This document shows positions 24,025 through 33,915 of a stretch of 64,000 bases of DNA, piece by piece. Origin of the DNA: Desulfofalx alkaliphila DSM 12257. Its GTDB lineage: Bacteria > Bacillota > Desulfotomaculia > Desulfotomaculales > Desulfohalotomaculaceae. The notes beneath the pieces were generated by a model. That model made no database searches. It had not been told where the DNA came from and saw nothing but the letters and a program-made list of their open reading frames with translations. The translations under genes and the position numbers were made by a program. Within the stretch, counting starts at the first letter, position 1. The number at the start of each line of letters is the position of its first letter. The stretch lies in NCBI RefSeq assembly GCF_000711975.1, contig NZ_JONT01000001.1, positions 1 through 64,000 on the forward strand, written 5' to 3'.

Positions 24025-24975
24025 TTACAATTTCATTGCCTTGTACATCTCATAATCCACCTGATTGTCCCTGGGCAGGTTGTGGTCGGCACGAAAGTCC
24101 AGCACTGCCTGCTCCATACCCCCGCCAAAAATTCCGTCCACCTCTTGCTGATAATAGCCATGCCTTTTTAAATAATCCTGAACCACAACCACATCAGATC
24201 CCCGTTCTCCTCTGCATAGGGTGCGGTGGGTATGGCCGGGTACGCCAAAGGGGTTGCCCACGATATAAACCGGTGTATTTGGCTCCACCCAGGGATATAA
24301 TTGTTCCACCTTGTGGTTGTGCATTCTGATGCAGCCATGGCTTGCGTAGCTGCCGATGGAGCCGGGCTTGTTGGTGCCGTGAATGCCGTATACCCCCCAG
24401 TTTACGTTCAACCCTATCCAGCGGGTACCAAATCCTGTCCCCCAGTTCTTGGCCTTCCGGGTTACATGCCAGGTACCCACCGGACTGGGGGTTTTTGGCT
24501 TACCTGCGGCCACATGAAATTGATGGTATGGTTCACCGTCTTCCATCACTGTGAGGGTACGGTTGACCACATCCACAACAATGGCAAGGTCTCCTTTAGG
24601 GGGAGGAATATTTTCGGTTGAAACCGGCCGCTCCAGGTGTTCGGCTAATTTATTCCAGGTGTCTGCATCTACGACACCGGTGGGTTCTAAGTTTTTAGCC
24701 CGTTGAAAATCTTCCACAACCTGGGCTGTTTTGGGCCCATATACCCCGTCAATTATCCCTTGGTAATAACCCAACTCAAACAATTCCAGCTGCAGTATTG
24801 AGACCTCCGGGCCCGTCATATATGGCTGCTGCAGCATCAATGCCTGGTTTTGCTGGCAGTCTAACCAGCAGTGGTGGTAGTTTTCCGCCTGTGACGCCTT
24901 TGGGCTGCACAGGGCTGTGGCAGAAACTGTTATCACAAAGGTGATTATTGCAAATATATTTAGTAGCGGTCTCAT
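24025..24975 (-). CDS. L,D-transpeptidase with two peptidoglycan-binding domains
   Basis: An N-terminal signal peptide or anchor is followed by a PG_binding_1 domain (LQLELFELGYYQGIIDGVYGPKT, about residues 55-110), a YkuD domain (about 135-245) with the catalytic HGTN...SHGCIRMHN motif, and a second PG-binding domain (VVVQDYLKRHGYYQQEVDGIFG) at the C-terminus. YkuD enzymes form 3-3 cross-links in peptidoglycan. Cys in SHGCIR is the nucleophile. ATG at 24975 is preferred because GGAGGG lies just upstream; the longer frame to 24999 begins before that site. It is an exported envelope enzyme in a run of cell-wall genes. Confidence 0.9.
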   Translation of the reverse strand: MRPLLNIFAIITFVITVSATALCSPKASQAENYHHCWLDCQQNQALMLQQPYMTGPEVSILQLELFELGYYQGIIDGVYGPKTAQVVEDFQRAKNLEPTGVVDADTWNKLAEHLERPVSTENIPPPKGDLAIVVDVVNRTLTVMEDGEPYHQFHVAAGKPKTPSPVGTWHVTRKAKNWGTGFGTRWIGLNVNWGVYGIHGTNKPGSIGSYASHGCIRMHNHKVEQLYPWVEPNTPVYIVGNPFGVPGHTHRTLCRGERGSDVVVVQDYLKRHGYYQQEVDGIFGGGMEQAVLDFRADHNLPRDNQVDYEMYKAMKL

Positions 24976-25105
24976 TGTTAAACATCCCTCCAATATCATA
25001 AATTATTGCTTACTGTGCCCCGGATTATTCATTAACAATAAATGGTAATAATTAAAGAATTGGGTGCATAGAATATATTGGTAATCTTATTTAGGGGGGA
25101 TGATT

Positions 25106-25708
25106 ATGAAGAAAAAAATACTTTGGCGGTGTTTAACAATCTTGGCACTGCTGATGTTAGCGGTTTGCTTGACAGCCTGCGGAAGCAAAGGTGGGGAGGA
25201 GGGGGAAACAGCAATAACAATCACTCCCACCGATGAACCGCTTATGGAGGAGCCCACAGCTGACAGCGTAACGGTGCTTTCAGACATGGTAGACAAGGTT
25301 AATGTGGTGCTCTTCTTTGCCAACGATCAAGGGTATTTGGTGCCTCAAAACAGAGACGTGCCAAAGGTTGATGGACTGGCCCGGGTGACAATGCAGGAAC
25401 TGGCCAAGGGGCCCGAGGCAAATTCCGGTTTGCTGCCCACCCTGCCTCCCGGTACCCAGCTAAGGGACATAAATATCAGGGACGGCTTATGTACGGTGGA
25501 CTTCACCGGAGAGCTCAAGGAAAACCACCCCGGCGGTTCCAGCAGTGAAATGCTTACCGTTTACTCAATAGTAAACACCTTAACCCAGTTTGCCTCGGTG
25601 GACAGGGTGGAGATTTTGGTTAACGGTCAGCGCATAGAGTCATTGGGGGGTCACCTGAATTTAATGGAGACCCTGGAGCGGGATGAGTATATTATTAGCA
25701 GCCAGTAA
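25106..25708 (+). CDS. GerMN-domain lipoprotein
   Basis: The lipoprotein signal has the lipobox LTAC, followed by an acidic linker and a GerMN domain (about residues 65-185: VNVVLFFANDQGYLVPQNRDV, then ELAKGPEANSGLLPTLPPGTQL and VDFTGELKENHPGGSSSEML). In Bacillus GerM takes part in sporulation and germination, and the domain is also found in other cell-surface proteins of spore-formers. ATG at 25106 follows GGGGGG by 7 bases; an ATG two codons earlier is too close. It stands alone before a strong terminator. Confidence 0.85.
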   Translation: MKKKILWRCLTILALLMLAVCLTACGSKGGEEGETAITITPTDEPLMEEPTADSVTVLSDMVDKVNVVLFFANDQGYLVPQNRDVPKVDGLARVTMQELAKGPEANSGLLPTLPPGTQLRDINIRDGLCTVDFTGELKENHPGGSSSEMLTVYSIVNTLTQFASVDRVEILVNGQRIESLGGHLNLMETLERDEYIISSQ

Positions 25709-25744
25709 ACTTAAGTGCCTTGCCTCCCGCCTTTTTTGGCACAA

Positions 25745-25780
25745 AAAAAGTGCAACTCGCCTTTAGGAGTTGCACTTTTT
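25745..25780. terminator. Bidirectional terminator
   Basis: AAAAAGTGCAACTC and GAGTTGCACTTTTT form a perfect 14-bp stem between the converging GerMN and cold-shock genes. Confidence 0.9.
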
Positions 25781-25785
25781 GTTTT

Positions 25786-25983
25786 TTACAAAGGTACTAC
25801 GTTAGCAGCCTGTGGGCCACGGGTGCCTTCCACCACGTCAAAGGTTACCTCTTGTCCTTCTTCTAAGGTTTTAAAGCCCTCGGTTTGAATGGCAGAGAAG
25901 TGCACAAAAACATCTTCACCTTCTCCGGTTTCAATAAAACCAAAACCCTTTTCAGCATTAAACCATTTTACTTTACCTTGCAT
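25786..25983 (-). CDS. Cold-shock protein (CspA family)
   Basis: The 65-residue protein has the full cold-shock domain with RNP1 KGFGFIE and RNP2 VFVHFSAIQ. It binds single-stranded RNA or DNA as a chaperone. Ribosome site AGGAGG lies before the ATG. It appears to be monocistronic with a leader of about 115 bases, as is common for regulated csp genes. Confidence 0.95.
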   Translation of the reverse strand: MQGKVKWFNAEKGFGFIETGEGEDVFVHFSAIQTEGFKTLEEGQEVTFDVVEGTRGPQAANVVPL

Positions 25984-26105
25984 CTTTTATCGGCCTCCTA
26001 AAATATTATTTGTACAAAAAGCGGAATAACATATAAACCTTCGTGTACCTATTTTAAAGAGGCCTAACGAATTGTTTCAGTTGTTCACACCTTTTCTGCT
26101 CCTGT

Positions 26106-26134
26106 AGAGTACCATAAATTTAATCTAATAGCAA
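26106..26134 (-). promoter_or_regulatory. Candidate promoter of the cold-shock gene
   Basis: Read on the minus strand: TTGCTA, 17 bases, TACTCT. Transcription would start near 26099 and give an untranslated leader of about 115 bases, typical for csp mRNAs. Confidence 0.4.
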
Positions 26135-26281
26135 GTATTTAAGGATAATAGATAAAAATAAGATTTTTTTACCTTATCCCCGGGGGCAATATTTGCTGTT
26201 ATTGCTTAATAATGGAACGAATTGTAGAATTTTCTCGTCTATATATATGGTATCTTATAAATTATAACGGGGTTGGTGGTT

Positions 26282-28111
26282 ATGTATAAAAAACTATTGA
26301 CAAAACTGTTTAAGTCTTCGATCATTGCGGCCTTAGGAGCCCTTTGTGTTTTGGGGCCTGCCGATATTTCCCCGGTGCAGCTTACAAATGCGGTGGCCTT
26401 GGCCAATACAGGCCAAACGGCGGTGATTACCGGAACGTCTGTAAACCTGAGATCGGGGCCGGGCACCGGCCATTCTACCCTGGGCCAGGTGACCCAGGGA
26501 GACCGGCTGCCGGTGTTGGGCAAGGAAGGAGATTGGCTGCAGGTACAGAGCAAGGGTCAGTCGGCATGGATAGCCGGTTGGTTGGTGCGGCTGGAAGGCA
26601 CGGCCACACCGGCAAACGGCACAGGTGCCACCGGTCAAGTGGCTGTGGTTACGGATGCCCTGGTTAATTTAAGGTCAGGCCCGGGGACAAGCCATGACAT
26701 AGCGGGCCAGGTGGCACAGGGAGACCGGCTGCCGGTTTTGGGAAAAGAGGGCCATTGGCTGCAGGTGCAGGACAGCAAGGGTCAGCCGGCATGGATAGCA
26801 GGTTGGCTGGTACGGGTGGAAGGAAGATCCCAACCGGAGCAGGCACCGGCCCAGCAAGCCCCCTCCTCCGGCAAATATGTGGTCTTAACCGGTGACGGTG
26901 TAAATGTGCGCAGCGGCCCGGGCACCGGTCACAGTATAGTGGAGACGGTTAACAGGGGAGAAAGACTGAACCGGTTGGCAGAAGAAGGTCAATGGTACAA
27001 GGTGCAGTTGCCAAACGGCAAAGAGGGCTGGGTAGCTAACTGGTTGGCTAAAATAGATGATGCGGCACCCCCTGCCAATGGGCCCTCCGGCCCTATGGGT
27101 GAAAGCCTTGACTTGGCTTGGTTGCCAATCCCCGAAGATGATAAAGGGCCCGGCAAAGAAGAGGGCAGGAAAGATGACGGCCAAGCAAAGGACGGCGGTG
27201 GTGCCGGCTTAAAGGACATTGGAATAGAAAACAAAGGTGACACCACAACCGTTTCGCTCCAAGCCGATGCTAAGTTTGACTACAATGCCTTTTTGTTAAC
27301 CAACCCCAGCCGATTGGTAATTAACCTTGAGGGTGTGGCCCTGGGGGATGTGCCGGAGTCAAAAAACATTCAGTCTTCAACGGTAAGCGGCTACCGAACG
27401 GGCCAATTTAGCACCGAGCCAATGGTTACCAGGGTGGTGCTTGAGCTTAAAGGCCCAACCCATTACCGCACCCGCTTATCCGATGACGGTAAAACTTTAT
27501 TTGTAGACGCATACTTGGCTGCCCAGGGCGATTATGTGCAGGACAAGGTGATTTTTATTGACCCCGGCCATGGCGGAAATGACCCTGGGGCACCGGCCTA
27601 TAGCCGTGCCCTTTGGGAGTCTGAAATTGTACTGGATATTTCTCAACGGCTGGCGGCACTGTTGAAAGAGCAGGGTGCAAGGGTGGAGATGAGTCGAAAT
27701 TCTGATGTTACGGTGGACTTGCATGAGCGCCCCCGGATGGCCAACAGGGCCAATGCAGATATTTTTGTGAGCGTTCATACCAATGCTAACCTTAATTCTG
27801 CCGTTAGGGGTACAAGTACTTACTACTATGCCCCCGACAATGTGCCGGAGCTGAGGGAGCAGTTGAACGACCGGCTGCGGCTGGCCCGCAGTATTCAAAC
27901 GGAAATGGTGCATGGGCTGAAACTGGATGACAAGGGGGTTATTCAAGCTAACTTTGCCGTTCTGCGGGGGTCCCATATGCCTTCGGTGTTGGTGGAAACG
28001 GCTTTCATCAGCAACCCCGAGGAAGAACGGCTGTTAAGGGACAGCAACTTCCGTCAGGAGGTTGCAGAGGCCATTGCCCGCGGTATTAATGCTTATTTTC
28101 AAGGTAAATAG
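26282..28111 (+). CDS. N-acetylmuramoyl-L-alanine amidase with SH3b and AMIN domains
   Basis: The exported protein has, in order, a signal peptide, three bacterial SH3 domains (each with VNLRSGPGT or VNVRSGPGT and GW/WL motifs; about residues 40-90, 110-165 and 195-250), a charged linker, an AMIN domain (about 300-395) and an Amidase_3 domain (about 410-610). Zinc and catalytic residues are in IDPGHGGNDPG, SEIVLDIS, SVHTNAN and VETAFISN. It cuts the bond between MurNAc and L-Ala. AMIN and SH3 domains target it to the wall. ATG at 26282 is the likely start; a TTG at 26273 lies too close to the GGGG ribosome site. It is about 609 residues, large for the family because of the targeting domains. 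Confidence 0.92.
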   Translation: MYKKLLTKLFKSSIIAALGALCVLGPADISPVQLTNAVALANTGQTAVITGTSVNLRSGPGTGHSTLGQVTQGDRLPVLGKEGDWLQVQSKGQSAWIAGWLVRLEGTATPANGTGATGQVAVVTDALVNLRSGPGTSHDIAGQVAQGDRLPVLGKEGHWLQVQDSKGQPAWIAGWLVRVEGRSQPEQAPAQQAPSSGKYVVLTGDGVNVRSGPGTGHSIVETVNRGERLNRLAEEGQWYKVQLPNGKEGWVANWLAKIDDAAPPANGPSGPMGESLDLAWLPIPEDDKGPGKEEGRKDDGQAKDGGGAGLKDIGIENKGDTTTVSLQADAKFDYNAFLLTNPSRLVINLEGVALGDVPESKNIQSSTVSGYRTGQFSTEPMVTRVVLELKGPTHYRTRLSDDGKTLFVDAYLAAQGDYVQDKVIFIDPGHGGNDPGAPAYSRALWESEIVLDISQRLAALLKEQGARVEMSRNSDVTVDLHERPRMANRANADIFVSVHTNANLNSAVRGTSTYYYAPDNVPELREQLNDRLRLARSIQTEMVHGLKLDDKGVIQANFAVLRGSHMPSVLVETAFISNPEEERLLRDSNFRQEVAEAIARGINAYFQGK

Positions 28112-28157
28112 CGGCCATTGGTTGCATTGTAAAATGTGAACTTGAAGATCTACTGTG

Positions 28158-28184
28158 AGGGCTCAATTTATTTGAGCCCTTTTA
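28158..28184 (+). terminator. Terminator after the amidase gene
   Basis: AGGGCTCAA and TTGAGCCCT form a hairpin followed by TTTT. Confidence 0.8.
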
Positions 28185-28314
28185 ACATACTAATAGGTAT
28201 AAATGTTAGGATAAAAAGAAGGAACATTTTGCAAGCTAGAGAAAAGTTATAGTATGCTTAATCCATTTAAAGTATCACACTAATCTTTTAGTTACTGCAT
28301 AGAGGAGGGGTTTA

Positions 28315-28734
28315 ATGGGTGACAAAAAAATTACCCTTGTGCTAGGTGTTATCGGTGCAGATGTGCATGCGGTTGGCAACCGAATACTGCACTATGCCCT
28401 CACGGAAGCCGGATTTAATGTGATAAATATTGGGGTAATGGCTTCCCAGGAAGAATTTATCAATGCGGCCATAGAAACCAATGCCGATTGCATTATGGTA
28501 TCATCACTGTACGGCCACGGTGAAATTGACTGCCGGGGTTTGAGGGAGAAGACCATAGAGGCCGGTTTAACCAATATTAAATTGTATGTTGGCGGTAACT
28601 TGGTGGTAGGCAAACAGAACTGGGAGGAAGTGGAGAAAAAGTTTTTGGACATGGGTTTTGATAGGGTATATCCTCCGGGTACCATGCCCCAGGAAGCCAT
28701 TGATGACCTAAAGGAAGACTTTGGGCTGAAATAG
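28315..28734 (+). CDS. glmS: Methylaspartate mutase, cobalamin-binding subunit S
   Basis: The 139-residue B12-binding protein has the base-off motif DVHAVG near residue 15, followed by SLYGHG and GGNLVVGKQ. It carries adenosylcobalamin for glutamate mutase, which turns L-glutamate into L-threo-3-methylaspartate together with the E subunit. It is the first gene of an operon with the chaperone glmL and the catalytic glmE; ATG follows GAGGAGGGG. The symbol here is the mutase gene, not glucosamine-6-phosphate synthase. Confidence 0.93.
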   Translation: MGDKKITLVLGVIGADVHAVGNRILHYALTEAGFNVINIGVMASQEEFINAAIETNADCIMVSSLYGHGEIDCRGLREKTIEAGLTNIKLYVGGNLVVGKQNWEEVEKKFLDMGFDRVYPPGTMPQEAIDDLKEDFGLK

Positions 28735-28747
28735 GGGTGTGGTCACT

Positions 28748-30142
28748 ATGAAATCAAATTTAGCTTTGCTCATAGACTTTGGCAGTACTTACACTAAAGT
28801 AAGTGCAGTGGATTTAGCCAAAGAAACTGTGGCTGCCTGTGCCGAAGCCCCCACAACGGTTGATACTGACATCATGCATGGGTTAAATGCTGCACTGGAA
28901 GAAATATACTCACAATTGGGTACCAAAGAGGCGGAGTTTACATATAAACTGGCCTGCAGCAGTGCAGCAGGGGGTTTGCGCATTGTGGCCATAGGTTTAA
29001 TTAGGGACCTGACGGTGGAAGCGGCAAAGCAGGCGGCCCTGGGGGCCGGTGCCCGGGTGCTGGGTGTTTATGCCCATGAATTAACAATTCAAGAAATAAA
29101 TGAAATAGAAGGGGCCAAGCCGGAAATTGTGCTGCTGGCGGGCGGCACCGACGGGGGCAATAAGGAAGTTATCCTGCACAACGCCCGCATGCTGGCCGAA
29201 AGTTTGATATCGGCCACCATTATTGTGGCCGGTAACAAGGTGGTGGCCGACGACGCCAGGCAAATACTGGTTAAAGCCGGCAAGGAAGTTTTGGTGACAG
29301 AAAACGTGCTGCCTGAGCTGGACAAGCTTAACGTTATACCGGCCCGGAGGCTGATTCGCCAGGTCTTTTTAGATAAAATAGTGGTGGCAAAGGGTTTAAA
29401 CCGGGCAGAAAGCTTTGTTGAAAGGATACTGATGCCCACGCCTGCGGCAGTTTTAAACGCCGCTCACCTATTGGCCAAGGGTACAAAAGGTGAGCAGGGT
29501 TTAGGTGATATTTTGCTGCTGGATATAGGTGGGGCCACCACCGATGTGCATTCCCTGGCCCAGGGCTTGCCCACCAAGTCGGGGATAAGTTTGCGAGGAT
29601 TACCTCAGCCCTATGCCAAGCGCACGGTGGAAGGCGATTTAGGCATGCGGGTGAGTGCCGCTGCCCTTTATGAGACTGTACCGCCGGGTACATTGGAAGG
29701 GTACAGCGGTGCTTCCGCAGAGCGGGTACAAAGGTACATTGAAGATATAAGCAAAGACTACAGAAAAATACCTCAGGATGAAGAAGAGATGCGCATTGAA
29801 ACGGCAATGGCGGTACAATGTGCACAAGTTGCGGCATCTCGCCATGCCGGGACTTTGGAAGTGGTTTGGACTCCCTTTGGTGCCAGTTACGTGCAGCACG
29901 GAAAGGACCTAACAGAGACCCCTTATCTCATTGGTACCGGCGGGGTAATAGTTAACCACCCGCAGCCAAAGGAAATTTTACAGGGGGCCATATTTAAGGA
30001 TGACGATGTAACGGTGCTAAAGCCTAAGGATCCCACACTGTTACTGGATGAGAAATATATACTTGCTGCCATGGGGCTGTTGGCAGAGGTAGAACCGGAG
30101 TTGGCCCTGCGCATAATGAAAAACCACTTAATAACGCTTTAA
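28748..30142 (+). CDS. glmL: Methylaspartate mutase accessory protein GlmL/MutL
   Basis: The ASKHA-fold protein has the N-terminal phosphate motif [23 protein letters not shown] in the middle and [14 protein letters not shown] later. Proteins of this family are encoded with glutamate mutase and are thought to protect or reactivate the cobalamin enzyme. Length about 464 residues is normal. ATG at 28748 with AGGGGTG 9-10 bases before it is the preferred start, since the in-frame GTG at 28739 lies on the ribosome site. It follows glmS by 13 bases and precedes glmE by 11. Confidence 0.92.
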   Translation: MKSNLALLIDFGSTYTKVSAVDLAKETVAACAEAPTTVDTDIMHGLNAALEEIYSQLGTKEAEFTYKLACSSAAGGLRIVAIGLIRDLTVEAAKQAALGAGARVLGVYAHELTIQEINEIEGAKPEIVLLAGGTDGGNKEVILHNARMLAESLISATIIVAGNKVVADDARQILVKAGKEVLVTENVLPELDKLNVIPARRLIRQVFLDKIVVAKGLNRAESFVERILMPTPAAVLNAAHLLAKGTKGEQGLGDILLLDIGGATTDVHSLAQGLPTKSGISLRGLPQPYAKRTVEGDLGMRVSAAALYETVPPGTLEGYSGASAERVQRYIEDISKDYRKIPQDEEEMRIETAMAVQCAQVAASRHAGTLEVVWTPFGASYVQHGKDLTETPYLIGTGGVIVNHPQPKEILQGAIFKDDDVTVLKPKDPTLLLDEKYILAAMGLLAEVEPELALRIMKNHLITL

Positions 30143-30153
30143 GGGAGAGGATT

Positions 30154-31608
30154 ATGGTGAAACTGGCCAATAAAAAGATGGAATGGGATGAGTTTCTGCA
30201 AATCCGCCGGCAGGTGTTGGAGACCTGGTCCACCGGGCAGCAGGTGGACCTTGAAGAGGGGGTTCAATACCAACAGCAAATTCCCCATAATCGGCGCTTT
30301 GCTGAGTTGATGAAAACAGCGGAGGCAGAGGGGCAAACCTTGGCCCAACCCCGGGCAGGGGTAGCCTTGGTGCAAGAACATATTGAATTATTACAGTACT
30401 TGGAAAAAGAGGGGGAGGCCGATTGTCTACCCACCACCATAGATAGTTACACCCGGCAGAATCGTTACAATGAAGCCCAGGCGGGCATCGATGAAAGCCG
30501 CATTCAAGGTCGTTCAATGCTCAATGGTTTTCCGGCAGTAAACCATGGGGTGGCCCAATGCCGGCGGGTGGTTGAATCACTGAAGGTGCCGGTACAGGTG
30601 CGCCATGGTACCCCTGACGCCCGGCTTTTGGCGGAGATTACGCTGGCCGGAGGATTCACCAGTTTTGAAGGGGGCGGTATCTCCTATAATATTCCTTATG
30701 CTAAGGATGTTACCCTGGAACGTTCCATCACCCATTGGCAGTACGTGGACCGCTTGATAGGTTATTACCAGGAACAGGGTGTAACAATAAATAGAGAACC
30801 CTTTGGGCCGCTCACCGGCACACTGGTTCCCCCCAGTATATCCCACAGCATTGGAATTATTGAGGCCCTATTGGCCGCTGAGCAGGGGGTAAAAAGCATA
30901 ACCCTGGGTTACGGGCAGTGCGGTAACCTGGTGCAGGACGTGGCCGCCATTAGCACTTTGAAGGAATTGGCCCAAGAATACTTAGAAAAGTTTGGTTATC
31001 ACGATGTTCACATATCCACCGTTTTCCACCAATGGATGGGGGGCTTCCCCCAGGATGAGAGCAGTGCCTTTGGGGTAATTGGCTGGGGTGCCGCCACTGC
31101 AGCACTTGCCAAGGCTACCAAGGTAATAGTAAAGACCCCCCACGAGGCCATGGGTGTTCCCACCAAGGAAGCTAACGCCGCCGGCATTAAAGCCACTAAA
31201 CAAATACTAAACATGCTGCGGGATCAAAGTTTGCCCCAGTGCGAAGAACTGAAAGCGGAAAAGGATATTATTGTTAAAGAAGTGCGCTGCATAATGGATA
31301 AGGTGATAGAGTTCGGGGAAGATGATGTGGCTTTAGGTGCAGTGCGGTGTTTTCAGGCCGGTATTTTAGATGTACCCTTTGCCCCCAGCAGGCAAAATCT
31401 GGGCAGGTTATTACCGGCCCGGGACAGCAACGGGGCCGTTCGCTTGCTGGACTTTGGCAACCTGCCTTTTACCAGGGAAATTGCGGATTTTCACCGGCAA
31501 AAGATTGAGGAACGGGGCCGGATAGAGGGCAGGCAGCCCAGTTTCCAAATGGTGATAGACGACATCTACGCCATCGGTAAGGGCATGCTGGTGGGAAAAC
31601 CGAAGTAG
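30154..31608 (+). CDS. glmE: Methylaspartate mutase, catalytic subunit E
   Basis: The 484-residue barrel protein is the substrate-binding subunit of glutamate mutase. Recognisable blocks are [33 protein letters not shown] and [14 protein letters not shown], and the length matches the family. Together with the S subunit and adenosylcobalamin it rearranges the carbon skeleton of glutamate. ATG follows AGGGAGAGG. It leads into the ammonia-lyase gene after a 75-base gap that holds a palindrome. Confidence 0.94.
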   Translation: MVKLANKKMEWDEFLQIRRQVLETWSTGQQVDLEEGVQYQQQIPHNRRFAELMKTAEAEGQTLAQPRAGVALVQEHIELLQYLEKEGEADCLPTTIDSYTRQNRYNEAQAGIDESRIQGRSMLNGFPAVNHGVAQCRRVVESLKVPVQVRHGTPDARLLAEITLAGGFTSFEGGGISYNIPYAKDVTLERSITHWQYVDRLIGYYQEQGVTINREPFGPLTGTLVPPSISHSIGIIEALLAAEQGVKSITLGYGQCGNLVQDVAAISTLKELAQEYLEKFGYHDVHISTVFHQWMGGFPQDESSAFGVIGWGAATAALAKATKVIVKTPHEAMGVPTKEANAAGIKATKQILNMLRDQSLPQCEELKAEKDIIVKEVRCIMDKVIEFGEDDVALGAVRCFQAGILDVPFAPSRQNLGRLLPARDSNGAVRLLDFGNLPFTREIADFHRQKIEERGRIEGRQPSFQMVIDDIYAIGKGMLVGKPK

Positions 31609-31630
31609 GAAAGTTTAGTTTTAAACCGGA

Positions 31631-31654
31631 TGGGTGGACGGTGGAGTCCACCCA
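31631..31654. repeat. REP-like palindrome between glmE and the ammonia-lyase gene
   Basis: TGGGTGGAC, six bases, GTCCACCCA, with GTAT at the outer end when read on the minus strand. The layout resembles the REP elements near the RAYT gene at 10.4-10.9 kb, though the arm sequence differs. It may also form an intercistronic RNA hairpin. Confidence 0.5.
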
Positions 31655-31683
31655 TACATTACATAGAAACCAGGTGAATATAG

Positions 31684-32928
31684 ATGAAAATTGTACAGGT
31701 GTTGGCTTCTCCGGGATTGACCGGATTTTACTTTGACGATCAAAGGGCAATAAAAAGAGGAGTTACCACAGATGGATTTGCCCTTGTTGGGGAGCCTCAA
31801 ACGGCGGGCTTCAGTGCGGTGCGCCAGCGGGGAGAATCCATTTCCATTATGCTGCTCTTGGAAGACGGCAGTGTTGCCTACGGTGACTGTGCTGCGGTGC
31901 AGTACTCCGGTGCAGCCGGAAGAGACCCGCTGTTTTTGGCGAGGGACTTTATACCGGTGATAGAAGAGCAATTGGCGCCCCGGCTGGTGGGCAGGGATGT
32001 AAGAGAATTTAAAAGTCTGGCCGAAGAATTTGATCAGATGCGGCAGCCAGACGGAAGAAAATTTCACACTGCCATTCGCTACGGGTTAACCCAGGCCCTG
32101 CTGGATGCGGTGGCCAAAAACAAAAAAATTACCATGGCAGAGGTGGTGGCCCAGGAGTATAAGGCCCCCCTGTCTTCACAACCGATACCTATCTTTACCC
32201 AGACGGGGGACGATAGATATGATAATGCAGACAAGGCAATTATTAAAAGGGCAGACGTATTGCCCCACGGGCTTATTAATAATTTAGAAACAAAACTGGG
32301 CCGTGACGGCGGTAAACTGTTGGAATACGTAAGCTGGCTGAAGGGCCGGGTGCAAAGGCTGGGGGACGGCAATTATCGCCCGGTTATTCACATCGATGTT
32401 TACGGAACCATCGGTCAACTCTTTAATGACCGCATCGAGCCCATGGCCGATTATTTAGGGAAATTAGAGCAGGCAGCTGCCCCCTTTGAACTGCGCATTG
32501 AAGGCCCCATTGACGTCGGCAGTAAGGAAGGACAGATAGATGCGCTGGCCCGGCTGTGCCGAAGCTTAAAGGCCAAGGGCATTAAGGTGGCAGTGGTGGC
32601 AGACGAGTGGTGCAACACCCTGGATGACATCCGCCGGTTTGTGGATGCCGGAAGCGGAGACATGGTACAGATTAAAACACCTGACTTAGGGGGTATAAAT
32701 AATACCATTGAGGCGGTACTCTATGCAAAGGAAAAGGGAGTGGGCGCCTACCAGGGAGGTACCTGCAACGAGACCGAGCGTTCAGCCCAGGTGTGTGTGC
32801 ATGTGGCCATGGCCACCCGCCCCGAACAGATTTTAGCAAAACCGGGCATGTCGGTGGACGATGCAATGATGGTAGTTTATAACGAAATGAGCCGCCTGCA
32901 AGTACTGTTGCAGGCCAAAGGTGTGTAG
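31684..32928 (+). CDS. mal: Methylaspartate ammonia-lyase
   Basis: The 414-residue enolase-superfamily protein matches 3-methylaspartate ammonia-lyase in length and sequence: HIDVYGTIG and RIEGPIDVGSK in the barrel, then VADEWCNTLDDI, MVQIKTPDLGGINNTIEA with the catalytic Lys, and GAYQGGTCNETERSA. The metal ligands D, E and D lie in these strands. It removes ammonia from L-threo-3-methylaspartate to give mesaconate and thus follows the mutase in glutamate fermentation. Mesaconase and citramalate lyase, which complete that route, are not in the window. Confidence 0.94.
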   Translation: MKIVQVLASPGLTGFYFDDQRAIKRGVTTDGFALVGEPQTAGFSAVRQRGESISIMLLLEDGSVAYGDCAAVQYSGAAGRDPLFLARDFIPVIEEQLAPRLVGRDVREFKSLAEEFDQMRQPDGRKFHTAIRYGLTQALLDAVAKNKKITMAEVVAQEYKAPLSSQPIPIFTQTGDDRYDNADKAIIKRADVLPHGLINNLETKLGRDGGKLLEYVSWLKGRVQRLGDGNYRPVIHIDVYGTIGQLFNDRIEPMADYLGKLEQAAAPFELRIEGPIDVGSKEGQIDALARLCRSLKAKGIKVAVVADEWCNTLDDIRRFVDAGSGDMVQIKTPDLGGINNTIEAVLYAKEKGVGAYQGGTCNETERSAQVCVHVAMATRPEQILAKPGMSVDDAMMVVYNEMSRLQVLLQAKGV

Positions 32929-32933
32929 CAGCC

Positions 32934-33911
32934 ATGGAAAAAATCGGTTTAACAACCACCATACCGGTGGAGGTTATTTACGCCGCCGGCATGGTGCCGG
33001 TGGATTTAAACAATGTTTTTATCAATCACCACAACCCCCAGGGCTTGGTGGAAGAGGCAGAATTGGCCGGCTATCCCCGCAACATTTGCAGTTGGATCAA
33101 GGGGATGTATTCCACTGTGATGCAAAATGACGATATTGGCACCGTTATCGCGGTGACCCAGGGGGACTGCAGTAACACCCACGCCCTTATGGAAACGCTC
33201 TTGCTGGCCGGGGTACGGGTGATTCCTTTTGCCTTTCCCTTTGACAGGGACTATGATTTATTAAAATTACAGATAGAAAAACTGATGGAGGCCCTGGGGG
33301 TAAGCTGGCAGCAAGTAAAGGATGCTCAAAAGAGGCTGAATAAGGTGCGGCAGAGGGTATGGGAACTAGACCGGCTGACTTGGCAGCAGAATAAAATCAG
33401 CGGCTGGGATAACCATCTTTATCAGGTGAGCTGCAGTGACTTTAATGGGGATCCGGAGCTTTTTGGGCAGCAGTTGGATGAGTATTTGGCTAAGGTGCCG
33501 GATATGCCCGAAATTGAAACCCAAATAAGGATAGGCTACATGGGGGTGCCTCCAATTATGGATGACCTTTACCATTACTTAGAGGAGCGGGGTGCCCGGG
33601 TTGTTTATAATGAAACCCAGCGCCAGTTTACCATGCCCTTTAACACTGATGACTTGGTGGAGCAGTATCGCCTATATTCATACCCTTACGGTATATTTTA
33701 CCGCTTAGAGGATGTGCAGCAGCAAATTAAACTGCGCCGGCTGGATGGCATAATTCATTACGCCCAGAGCTTTTGCTACCGGCAAATTGAGGATATGATA
33801 GTGCGCCAGCGCTTGGATGTGCCAATACTTACACTGGAAGGGGACAAACCCAACAAGTTAGATGCCCGTACCCGGATGAGATTAGATGCTTTTATAGAAA
33901 TGTTGAGGTGA
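32934..33911 (+). CDS. HgdB-like 2-hydroxyacyl-CoA dehydratase/double-cubane-type protein
   Basis: The protein of 325 residues belongs to the HgdB/BcrC/YjiM superfamily. It starts IGLTTTIPVEVIYAAGMVPVDL, and three conserved cysteines can be traced: C52 (RNICSW), C79 (QGDCSN) and C281 (SFCYRQ), the number usually holding one cluster per subunit. Classical dehydratases need two different subunits (A and B). Only one is encoded here, next to an activase, as in yjiM/yjiL and in double-cubane cluster proteins. At 325 residues it is somewhat short. The gene follows the ammonia-lyase by 5 bases, so it is in the same operon. Substrate unknown; it could act on a CoA ester or on a small molecule. Confidence 0.8.
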   Translation: MEKIGLTTTIPVEVIYAAGMVPVDLNNVFINHHNPQGLVEEAELAGYPRNICSWIKGMYSTVMQNDDIGTVIAVTQGDCSNTHALMETLLLAGVRVIPFAFPFDRDYDLLKLQIEKLMEALGVSWQQVKDAQKRLNKVRQRVWELDRLTWQQNKISGWDNHLYQVSCSDFNGDPELFGQQLDEYLAKVPDMPEIETQIRIGYMGVPPIMDDLYHYLEERGARVVYNETQRQFTMPFNTDDLVEQYRLYSYPYGIFYRLEDVQQQIKLRRLDGIIHYAQSFCYRQIEDMIVRQRLDVPILTLEGDKPNKLDARTRMRLDAFIEMLR

Positions 33912-33915
33912 CACC

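Noticed and set aside
28315-28734. Reading glmS as glucosamine-6-phosphate synthase or a mismatch-repair MutS/MutL
   Set aside because: The protein is a 139-residue B12-binding subunit with DVHAVG and lies beside glmL and glmE; the shared symbols are accidental.
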